DNA of 28,118 nt. Origin: Anaerolineae bacterium (lineage in GTDB: Bacteria; Chloroflexota; Anaerolineae; JACIWP01). The position numbers and the translations under genes are program-made. The stretch lies in NCBI GenBank assembly GCA_014360855.1, contig JACIWP010000003.1:1-28118 (forward strand). Direction: 5' to 3'. Shown here piece after piece: positions 21,288-28,118 of this stretch. Below the pieces are notes generated by a model. It ran no database searches. It worked only from the letters and a program-made list of their open reading frames with translations, and had not been told where the DNA came from. Within the stretch, counting starts at the first letter, position 1. Each line of letters begins with the position of its first letter.

Positions 21288-22936
21288 TCCACTTCCGGCG
21301 CGTCTCCTACTGGTACCCGGACAGCCCAGAACCTGTCCTGCGCGATGTGACCTTCGACATCGAGGAGGGGGAATTTGTGCTGGTCATCGGGCCGTCCGGC
21401 TCCGGCAAATCCACCCTCCTGCGCTGTATCAACGGCATGATCCCGCATTTCTACGGCGGGACATTCGCCGGCGCGGTGCGGGTGGCCGGCCTGGACCCGG
21501 TCGAGCTTGGCCCAAAGGGCATGGCCCACCTGGTCGGATTCGTGCTCCAGGACCCGGAGGCCCAGTTCGTCGTCGACACGGTGGAGGACGAGCTGGCCTT
21601 CGCCATGGAGAACCAGGGGCTGTCCATGACCCTCATGCGCAAGCGCATCGAGGAGGTCCTGGACCAGTTGAGCATCGCGCACCTGCGGCACCGCCGGATT
21701 TCGAGCCTGTCCGGCGGGGAAAAACAGCGCGTCGCCATCGCCTCGGTGCTGACCCTTCAGCCCAAGGTCTTGGTGCTGGATGAGCCGACCTCCCAGCTCG
21801 ATCCGCAGGCGGCCGAGGAAGTGCTGACCGTCCTGCAGAAGCTGAACGAGGACCTGGGGCTGACCATTCTGCTGTCGGAGCATCGACTGGAGCGGGTAGC
21901 GCAGTACGCCGACCGCATCCTGTGGGTGCCGGCGCCCGGACAGCCGCCGGCCCTGGGCGCGCCGGCCGAGATCCTCGCGCGGGTGGACCTGACGCCCCCG
22001 CTGATCACCCTGGCCAAGGCAATGGGATGGCACCCCCTCCCGCTGACCATCAAACAGGCGCGGCCCTTTGCCCGGCGCGCCGGCCTGGTCGGACAACCCT
22101 CTCTCCAGGATGAGGAGTCCGTGATCCGCCGGCGGGCGCCCAACGCCCTCCCGCAGGACAGCCTGACCGTGGACATGCGGGATGTGTGGTACGCCTACTC
22201 CGGCACGGACCAGCCGGCCCTGCGCGGCATCCACCTCCAGGTCCATCAGGGAGAATTCCTGGCTCTGATGGGCCGCAATGGTTCGGGCAAGTCTACTTTG
22301 CTGAAGCATATCATTGGCCTGCTTCAGCCCCAGCGGGGGCAGGTGCTGGTCGCCGGCCGCGATACCCGCCGGCACAGCGTGGAAGAGCTGGCGCGCTTCG
22401 TGGGCTACGTGCCCCAAAACCCCGGCGCGCTCCTGTTCCAGGACACCCTGCGGGATGAGCTGGAATTCACCCTGCGCAATCACGGCATGCCCCTGCGCGA
22501 TTACACCCCCCTGATACGGGCGTTGGGGCTGGAGCCGCATCTCGAGCGCTATCCGCGCGACCTCAGCGTGGGAGAGCGACAGCGCGCTGCCCTGGCGGCC
22601 ATCCTGGTAGTGGAACCACCGCTCATCCTGCTCGATGAGCCGACCCGCGGCCTGGATTATCCCCAGAAGCGCTCCCTGGCCGGCTTTCTCAAGGACCAGA
22701 AAGCCCAGGGCCGGACGATCATTATGAGCACCCATGATGTGGAGCTGGTGGCGGAATGCGCGGACCGCGTCGTCATACTAGGAGAAGGGGAGGTCATCGT
22801 AGATGGGCCGGCGCGCAAGGTGATGACCAGCTCCATGATCTTCTCCTCCCAGGTGAACAAGCTCCTGCGGGATGACCGTTTCCTGACGGTGGAAGATGTG
22901 CTGGCCGGCATGCCGCCGGCGGAGGTCGGCCGATGA
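21284..22936 (+). CDS. Fused double ATPase of an ECF transporter (EcfA-EcfA')
   Basis: 550 residues from a GTG at 21284 (GTGA overlap with ecfT, GAGGGA upstream). No ATG gives the complete first domain. Nucleotide-binding domain 1 has Walker A GPSGSGKST (36-44), signature LSGGEKQR (from 142) and Walker B VLVLDEPTSQLDP. Domain 2 has Walker A GRNGSGKST (from 330), signature LSVGERQR (from 427) and Walker B LILLDEPTRGLDYP. Both halves look catalytically complete, with an approximately 70-residue linker between them. ECF systems often use two separate ATPases, so here they are one chain. It energises import through the T and S subunits. The stop overlaps the S-component ATG. Confidence 0.93.
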   Translation: MIHFRRVSYWYPDSPEPVLRDVTFDIEEGEFVLVIGPSGSGKSTLLRCINGMIPHFYGGTFAGAVRVAGLDPVELGPKGMAHLVGFVLQDPEAQFVVDTVEDELAFAMENQGLSMTLMRKRIEEVLDQLSIAHLRHRRISSLSGGEKQRVAIASVLTLQPKVLVLDEPTSQLDPQAAEEVLTVLQKLNEDLGLTILLSEHRLERVAQYADRILWVPAPGQPPALGAPAEILARVDLTPPLITLAKAMGWHPLPLTIKQARPFARRAGLVGQPSLQDEESVIRRRAPNALPQDSLTVDMRDVWYAYSGTDQPALRGIHLQVHQGEFLALMGRNGSGKSTLLKHIIGLLQPQRGQVLVAGRDTRRHSVEELARFVGYVPQNPGALLFQDTLRDELEFTLRNHGMPLRDYTPLIRALGLEPHLERYPRDLSVGERQRAALAAILVVEPPLILLDEPTRGLDYPQKRSLAGFLKDQKAQGRTIIMSTHDVELVAECADRVVILGEGEVIVDGPARKVMTSSMIFSSQVNKLLRDDRFLTVEDVLAGMPPAEVGR

Positions 22937-23760
22937 GGCGGATCGGCTGGATGAACGCTCTCATCATCCTGGCGGCCAGTGCCGTAGGCGTCACCGCGTT
23001 CCTTTACCCCTTCTTCACGCTGTCGCCGGACCAGCAGATGGCCGGCCTGGCCGCCCACGCTCACGCCAATGATGCTCCCCTGGTGCTCATCATCCTGGTG
23101 GTCTTCTGCCTGGGCGCCATCCTGGCCAACCTGGGAAGCGGCCAGATGAACTCCAAAATGGTGGCGGTGCTGGGCGTGCTGGTGGCCATGAATGCGGTCC
23201 TGCGCGCCATCCCCGGGCCGGGCGGGTTCTCGGCCGTCTTCTTTCTCCCCATCCTCTGCGGCTATGCGTACGGGGGCGCGTTCGGCTTTCTGCTGGGGGC
23301 GCTCTCCCTGCTGGTCTCAGCGCTGATGGGCGGCGGGGTGGGTCCGTGGCTGCCGTATCAAATGTTTACCGCCGGCTGGGTCGGGCTGACATCCGCCTGG
23401 ATCCCGGACCTGCGCCGGCTGGGCCGGCTGGAAAACATCCTGCTGGCGGTATGGGGCGCTGTGCTGGGGATGATCTTCGGGGCCATCATGAACATCTGGT
23501 TCTGGCCGTTCGTCATGCCGCCGGCCGGGGATACCAGCATGTACTGGAGCGCCGGCCTGGGACTGCGCGAAACGCTGGAGCGCTACGCGGTGTTTTACGT
23601 GGCGACCTCTTTATGGTGGGACCTGGGCCGCGCCGGCGGCAACGCCCTGCTCATCCTGCTGTTTGGGCCGGCGGTGCTCAAGGTCCTGCGCCGCTTCCAG
23701 GCACGCTTCCGGTTTCATATCGTGCCGGCGGTGGAGCACGCCGGCATGGAACCCCGCTAG
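22933..23760 (+). CDS. ECF transporter S component, putative cobalamin-specific
   Basis: 275 residues, starting in an ATGA overlap with the ATPase gene. There are about six membrane segments (for example 8-25, 55-72, 78-95, 99-135 and 175-195). The small-residue-rich LCGYAYGGAFGFLLGALSLLVSA helix-loop and the GPWLPYQMFTAGWVG motif are typical of S components that bind the vitamin. It is longer than many S components (about 180-200 residues). The ligand cannot be read from the residues alone. Cobalamin is inferred from the riboswitch and the transcobalamin-like neighbours, which would make it a functional equivalent of CbrT. It is the last gene of the operon. No clear terminator follows; a 5-bp hairpin near 23764 is weak. 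Confidence 0.83.
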   Translation: MRRIGWMNALIILAASAVGVTAFLYPFFTLSPDQQMAGLAAHAHANDAPLVLIILVVFCLGAILANLGSGQMNSKMVAVLGVLVAMNAVLRAIPGPGGFSAVFFLPILCGYAYGGAFGFLLGALSLLVSALMGGGVGPWLPYQMFTAGWVGLTSAWIPDLRRLGRLENILLAVWGAVLGMIFGAIMNIWFWPFVMPPAGDTSMYWSAGLGLRETLERYAVFYVATSLWWDLGRAGGNALLILLFGPAVLKVLRRFQARFRFHIVPAVEHAGMEPR

Positions 23761-23829
23761 CCGGCGAGCGAAAGACAGCTCGTTCCCCATTCTCCCCTGC
23801 CTGCAGACTGTGCTATATTTCGTCACCTG

Positions 23830-23838
23830 TGGTATAAT
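23830..23838 (+). promoter_or_regulatory. Extended -10 promoter of dnaE
   Basis: TGGTATAAT (TGn plus a perfect TATAAT at 23833-23838) lies about 75 bases upstream of the dnaE start. No convincing -35 is seen at 16-18 bases, which is usual for extended -10 promoters. dnaE can thus be transcribed independently of the uptake operon. Confidence 0.6.
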
Positions 23839-23912
23839 GCATTCCGCAAGACACCTGTTCCACCGAAGCACACCCTCGAAGAAATCGGACGGCAGGACGA
23901 GGCACAACCGCT

Positions 23913-26900
23913 ATGGACCAGTTCGTACATCTGCATGTGCATACGGAGTTCTCCCTGCTGGACGGGCTGGCCCGCACCAAGGACCTCTGCCGGCGCGCCG
24001 CCGAGCTGGGCATGCCGGCCATCGCTATGACCGACCACGGCAACATGTACGCTACCATCCAGTTTTACCGCGACGCCAAGGCCGCCGGCATCAAGCCCAT
24101 CATCGGCTGCGAGATGTACATCGCCCCCCGCCGCATGTGCGACCGCGACCCCAACCTGGATCGCCGGCCCTTCCACCTTGTCCTCCTGGCGGAGAACCAG
24201 ACAGGGTATCAAAACCTGCTGAAGATCGCCTCGGCCGCCCAACTGGAGGGCTTTTACTACCAGCCGCGCGTGGACAAGGAATTCTTGGCGGCCCATGCGG
24301 AGGGCCTCATCGCCCTATCCGCCTGCGGCTCCGGAGAGGTCCCCCGCTTGCTCATCGAGGAACAGCCGGATGCTGCCCGGCGCGCCGCGGCCTGGTACCG
24401 CGAGGTCTTCGGCAGGGACAACTTCTTCATCGAACTGCAGGACCACGAGATACCCGACCTGCGCCGCATTACCCCTCAGCTTATCGAACTGGCGCGTGAG
24501 CTGGATATCCCGCTGGTGGCCACCAACGACGTCCATTACGTGCGGCGCGAGGACGCCGGCGCCCACGATATCCTGCTCTGCATCCAGACCGGCGCCACCG
24601 TGCGCGATACCAACCGCATCCGCATGAGCGACGAGGGGTATTACCTTAAGTCATATGAAGAAATGGCGGAGCTGTTCGGGGAGCTACCCGAGGCCCTGCG
24701 CAACACCCTCTGGATCGCGGAGCGCTGTGAGGTCAACCTGGACTCTAACGGCTACCATCTGCCGCGCTTCGATGTGCCGCCGGAATACCCCGATGCCCAG
24801 AGCTATCTGCGCGCCCTGGTGGAGGAGGGCATCCGCCGGCTCTATCCCGAAATCACCCCCCAAATCCGAGCGCGCGTCGACTATGAGCTGGACGTCATCC
24901 ATCAGATGGGATTCGACACCTACTTCCTGATCGTGTGGGACCTGTGCCGCGCCTCGAAAGAGCGCGACATCTGGTGGAACGTGCGCGGCTCGGGCGCGGC
25001 CAGCATCGTCGCCTATGCCCTGGGCATCACCAAGCTGGACCCCCTGCGCCATGACCTGGTGTTCGAGCGCTTCTTGAACCCCGGCCGCGTCACCATGCCC
25101 GACATCGACCTGGACTTCCCGGACGACCGTCGGGCGGAGATGATCCAGTACACCATCGAAAAGTACGGCCGCGACCACGTGGCGCAGATCATCACCTTCG
25201 GGACGCTCGGGGCGCGCGCGGCCATCCGCGACGTCGGGCGTGCCATGGACATTGACCTGGGCGTGGTGAACCAGATCGCCAAACTGGTGCCCGAAGGCCC
25301 CAAGGTCACCATCGAGAAGGCTCTACAAGCAAGTGAGGAACTGCGCCAGCGGTATGAGTCCGACCCCAAGGTGCGCGAACTGCTGGATGCGGCGCGCAGT
25401 GTGGAGGGGTTGGCGCGCCACGCTTCCACCCATGCCGCCGGCGTCATCATCTCCGACAAGCCGCTGGTGCACTACACCCCCCTGCACCGCCCAACCAGCG
25501 ATTCCAGCGATACCCAATGCCCCACCACCCAGTTCCCCATGGAAATCCTGGAGAGCATCGGCCTGCTCAAGGTGGACTTCCTGGGGCTGGCGACGCTCAC
25601 CCTCATGCGGCGGGCCTGCGAGCTGATCGAGAAGAACCACGGCATCAAACTGGACCTTGACACCATCCCCATGGAGGATGAAAAGGCCTTCCAACTGCTC
25701 TCCTCCGGCGATGTGACCGGCATCTTCCAGGTGGAGTCCGCCGGCATGCGCCGGGTGCTGACCACTATGCGCCCCACCAAGTTCGAGCACATCGTGGCTA
25801 CCGTCGCCCTCTACCGCCCCGGCCCTATGGAATACATTGACACCTACATCCGCCGCATGCACGGCGAGGAAGAGGTCACCTACAAGCATCCTCTGCTGGA
25901 GCCCATCCTCGGCGAGACGTACGGTATCATCGTCTATCAGGAGCAGATCATCCGCATCCTGACCGACCTGGCCGGCTATACCGCCAGCGAGGCCGACCTG
26001 CTCCGCCGCGCCGTAGGCAAGAAGAAAGAGGAAGTGCTGGTCAAGCACCGCGAGCTGTTCATCGAGGGATGCAAGAAGCACAGCGGCATTGACGAGGACG
26101 TGGCGGACGCCATTTACAGCGACATCCTCTACTTCGCCCGCTACGGCTTCAACAAGGCCCATGCCGCCGACTACGCCATGATCACCTGCCAGACGGCGTA
26201 CCTGAAGGCCCATTATCCGGTGGAGTACATGACCGCCCTGCTGACCGTGGAGCGCCACAACACGGAGAAGGTGGGCATGCTGGTGGGGGAATGCCGGCGC
26301 ATGGGCATCGAAATCCTGCCGCCGGACATCAACCGCAGTCAGTCCGATTTCGCCATCGAGGGGAACGCCATTCGCTTTGGCCTGAGCGCCATCAAAAACG
26401 TGGGCGAAGGGGCGGTGGAGCTGATCCTGCAGGAACGGGAGGCCGGCGGCCCCTTCAAGGACCTGGCTGATTTCTGCCGGCGCGTCGACCTGCGCCAGCT
26501 CAACAAGCGCGTCCTGGAATGCCTCATCAAAGCCGGCGCGCTGGACTGCTTCGGCCCGCGCCACCAGGTGCTGGCCGCGCTCGACCGCATTATGGCCGAA
26601 AGCTCCGCCTATCACCAGGCCCGGCAAATTGGCCAGATGAGCATGTTCGACCTGGCGCCGGCCTTCGGCGAGATGCTGAACGGCTCCCTCCTCTGCCCGC
26701 TGGAAGATGCTCCGCCCATCGAACGCAAACAGCTCCTGGCCTGGGAGAAAGAGCTGATAGGGGTGTACATCTCCGAACATCCTCTGCATAAGCTGGCCCA
26801 GGAACTGCCAGGCATCTCCATTACCTGGTCCAGCGCCATCACGGAGAAGTTGGCCGGCCAGACCATCTGGCTCGCCGGCATCGTCACCGAAGTGCGCCGC

Positions 26901-27464
26901 ATCATCGCCCGCTCCCAGAAACCGATGGCCTTCGTGCGCATGGAGGACCTGCAGGGCTCCTTCGAGCTGGTCGTCTTCCCGCGCCTGTTCCAGGAGACGG
27001 AATCCCTCTGGACGGAGGACCGCCTGCTGTTGGTACGGGCGAAGGTGGAACAACAGGAGGGCCGGCTGAGCCTCATCTGCGAATCCGTGCGCGAGAACTT
27101 TGTCAAGGTCAAGCTGGAGGGCGAGGAAGAGCCGGCGGAGATCGGCGGAGGCCCAGCGGCGGGATGGGCGGAGAAGCCCACCTCTCCAGCCCCGGCACCG
27201 CGCCGGCCGCGCGTCCTGCATATCCGCTTCCGGCGCACCGGCGATTACGAGCGCGATGTGGGCCGGCTGAACCAAATCTACCAGCTTCTGCAATCCTTCG
27301 AGGGGGATGACCGCTGTGTCATCCACGTGCAGGACGGCCAGCAGTGCACGGTGCTGGAATTCCCCAACCTCGGCACCCGTTACTGCCCGCAACTGCAGGA
27401 GCGCCTGCGCGGCATCGGAAACGTCAATGATATCTGGGTGGACTCGTACATCGTCTATCCGTGA
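23913..27464 (+). CDS. dnaE: DNA polymerase III subunit alpha, DnaE type
   Basis: 1183 residues, the usual DnaE length. It is the replicative polymerase catalytic subunit. Residues 1-210 are a PHP domain with HLHVHTEFSLLDGL at the N-terminus and later ACGSGE and TNDVHY, so the metal-binding residues look largely intact and could support PHP proofreading. The polymerase core has PDIDLDFPDD with D397 and D399, and LLKVDFLG with D555 as third metal ligand. RYGFNKAHAADYA follows, then helix-hairpin-helix residues near 830-870. An OB-fold domain (about 985-1060, IWLAGIVTEVRR) and a C-terminal domain complete it. No PolC-type exonuclease insertion is present. The ribosome site is weak. The DUF6062-like gene follows after 9 bases. 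Confidence 0.97.
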   Translation: MDQFVHLHVHTEFSLLDGLARTKDLCRRAAELGMPAIAMTDHGNMYATIQFYRDAKAAGIKPIIGCEMYIAPRRMCDRDPNLDRRPFHLVLLAENQTGYQNLLKIASAAQLEGFYYQPRVDKEFLAAHAEGLIALSACGSGEVPRLLIEEQPDAARRAAAWYREVFGRDNFFIELQDHEIPDLRRITPQLIELARELDIPLVATNDVHYVRREDAGAHDILLCIQTGATVRDTNRIRMSDEGYYLKSYEEMAELFGELPEALRNTLWIAERCEVNLDSNGYHLPRFDVPPEYPDAQSYLRALVEEGIRRLYPEITPQIRARVDYELDVIHQMGFDTYFLIVWDLCRASKERDIWWNVRGSGAASIVAYALGITKLDPLRHDLVFERFLNPGRVTMPDIDLDFPDDRRAEMIQYTIEKYGRDHVAQIITFGTLGARAAIRDVGRAMDIDLGVVNQIAKLVPEGPKVTIEKALQASEELRQRYESDPKVRELLDAARSVEGLARHASTHAAGVIISDKPLVHYTPLHRPTSDSSDTQCPTTQFPMEILESIGLLKVDFLGLATLTLMRRACELIEKNHGIKLDLDTIPMEDEKAFQLLSSGDVTGIFQVESAGMRRVLTTMRPTKFEHIVATVALYRPGPMEYIDTYIRRMHGEEEVTYKHPLLEPILGETYGIIVYQEQIIRILTDLAGYTASEADLLRRAVGKKKEEVLVKHRELFIEGCKKHSGIDEDVADAIYSDILYFARYGFNKAHAADYAMITCQTAYLKAHYPVEYMTALLTVERHNTEKVGMLVGECRRMGIEILPPDINRSQSDFAIEGNAIRFGLSAIKNVGEGAVELILQEREAGGPFKDLADFCRRVDLRQLNKRVLECLIKAGALDCFGPRHQVLAALDRIMAESSAYHQARQIGQMSMFDLAPAFGEMLNGSLLCPLEDAPPIERKQLLAWEKELIGVYISEHPLHKLAQELPGISITWSSAITEKLAGQTIWLAGIVTEVRRIIARSQKPMAFVRMEDLQGSFELVVFPRLFQETESLWTEDRLLLVRAKVEQQEGRLSLICESVRENFVKVKLEGEEEPAEIGGGPAAGWAEKPTSPAPAPRRPRVLHIRFRRTGDYERDVGRLNQIYQLLQSFEGDDRCVIHVQDGQQCTVLEFPNLGTRYCPQLQERLRGIGNVNDIWVDSYIVYP

Positions 27465-27473
27465 GAGTACCGC

Positions 27474-28118
27474 ATGCCGGGGGAACACATCATCTATCAT
27501 GAGTTGATCGAGGCCCTGCGCCAGCCGGCCTGCCCCATCTGCCGGCTGTGCGAGCGGGCCGTGGCGCAGTACCTCGATGCGGTGCTCTACGAACAGGTGA
27601 ACGCCCCCTCTTTTCGGGACAAATTCCGCGAGGCCATAGGTTTTTGCGCCCAGCATGCCGCGGCATTGGCCGGCGCCGGCCGTGCCCTGGGGATCGCCAT
27701 CCTGTATCAGGACATCCTGGGGACCCTCCTCCAGCATGCAAAGCGCCGGCCCTCATCCGAGGAATGGCGGGCGCTGCTCACCGGGCACGGCGCCTGCCCG
27801 GCCTGCCAGCAATACCTCGCCATGGAACATGCCTACCTGGGCGCGTGTGCGGAATACCTGGAAAAGGAGACTTTCCGCGCCGCGCTGGAAGCATCGGACG
27901 GCCTATGCCTGGCGCATCTCGGCGCCCTGCTCGGTTATCCGATGAACGAGGACACCGCCCAATTCCTGATCACCCACCATCTGCGCCGTTGGGAAGAATT
28001 GGACCAGGAACTGAGGGAATTCATCCGCAAGAACGACTACCGCTTCCGCGATGAGGCCTTTGGCCCCGAGGGAGATTCCTGGCAGCGAGCGCTCCAGCAG
28101 CTCACGACGGGAAGGGAT
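27474..28118 (+). CDS. DUF6062-like cysteine-motif protein (3' end outside window)
   Basis: An open frame of 215 codons runs from ATG 27474 to the last base without a stop, so the protein is incomplete. It contains CPICRLCE (residues 20-27), GFCAQH (57-62), CPACQQY and GLCLAHL. These paired Cys and Cys/His motifs are spaced as in the DUF6062 family of Chloroflexota and Firmicutes, as I recall it. Between them are helices such as ALGIAILYQDIL. The arrangement suggests metal or iron-sulfur binding, but the family function is unknown. It starts 9 bases after dnaE and is probably co-transcribed. Confidence 0.82.
   Translation, partial: MPGEHIIYHELIEALRQPACPICRLCERAVAQYLDAVLYEQVNAPSFRDKFREAIGFCAQHAAALAGAGRALGIAILYQDILGTLLQHAKRRPSSEEWRALLTGHGACPACQQYLAMEHAYLGACAEYLEKETFRAALEASDGLCLAHLGALLGYPMNEDTAQFLITHHLRRWEELDQELREFIRKNDYRFRDEAFGPEGDSWQRALQQLTTGRD

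Noticed and set aside
21155..22735. Minus-strand open frame of about 526 codons opposite the ABC ATPase
   Set aside because: Same GC-bias shadow effect; the plus strand carries two complete ATPase domains with all motifs.
23761..23790. Terminator after the S-component gene
   Set aside because: Only a 5-bp CGAGC/GCTCG stem with a mixed TTCCCC tail; too weak to call.
25323..27737. Minus-strand open frame of about 800 codons opposite dnaE
   Set aside because: It is antisense to a clear dnaE gene; the frame is kept open by high-GC codon bias, its composition has no recognisable motifs, and it has no ribosome site.

Overview
The window is a high-GC bacterial chromosome segment. Most of it is confidently protein-coding, with no tRNA, rRNA, CRISPR array or insertion sequence seen. 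The likely source is a member of Chloroflexota (Anaerolineae-like). This is inferred from Thr-Pro linkers in secreted proteins, DNRLRE and pre-peptidase-type surface domains, secreted proteins ending in LPL(V/I/L)LR-like tails, a DUF6062-like protein beside dnaE, and very frequent GCCGGC. No rRNA or marker phylogeny is available to confirm it.

Layout. 1-3507: the tail of an upstream gene, a membrane protein joining a PP2C-like domain to a beta-propeller-like exterior, and an LCP-family wall ligase, closed by a bidirectional terminator. 3519-6623 (minus): a three-gene operon of a DsrM/HdrE/NarI-like cytochrome b, a DsrK/HdrD-like iron-sulfur protein and a lipoate-protein ligase, each overlapping the next. 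6844-13337 (plus): a secreted double-DNRLRE protein, an MrfA/YprA-type helicase carrying an inserted HNH domain, a translationally coupled Fic-fold protein with a broken catalytic motif, and a Gfo/Idh/MocA oxidoreductase. 13338-15646 (minus): dapB, a hydrolase-like remnant, a stand-alone LigD-type polymerase domain and a decayed DNRLRE fragment.

15664-23760 (plus) is the most interesting part. A near-consensus promoter drives a cobalamin riboswitch with a terminator-containing expression platform. Downstream are a secreted alpha/alpha-barrel protein, two secreted proteins with a domain resembling the C-terminal beta-domain of transcobalamin and intrinsic factor (DUF4430-like), and a complete ECF transporter (T subunit, fused double ATPase, S subunit). 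I read this as a vitamin B12 scavenging system. In it, the alpha and beta halves of an intrinsic-factor-like binder are separate surface proteins that would hand cobalamin to an ECF importer. The cobalamin assignment rests on the riboswitch and on fold-level resemblance, not on experiment.

23830-28118 (plus): dnaE with its own extended -10 promoter, then a DUF6062-like cysteine-motif protein cut by the window end.
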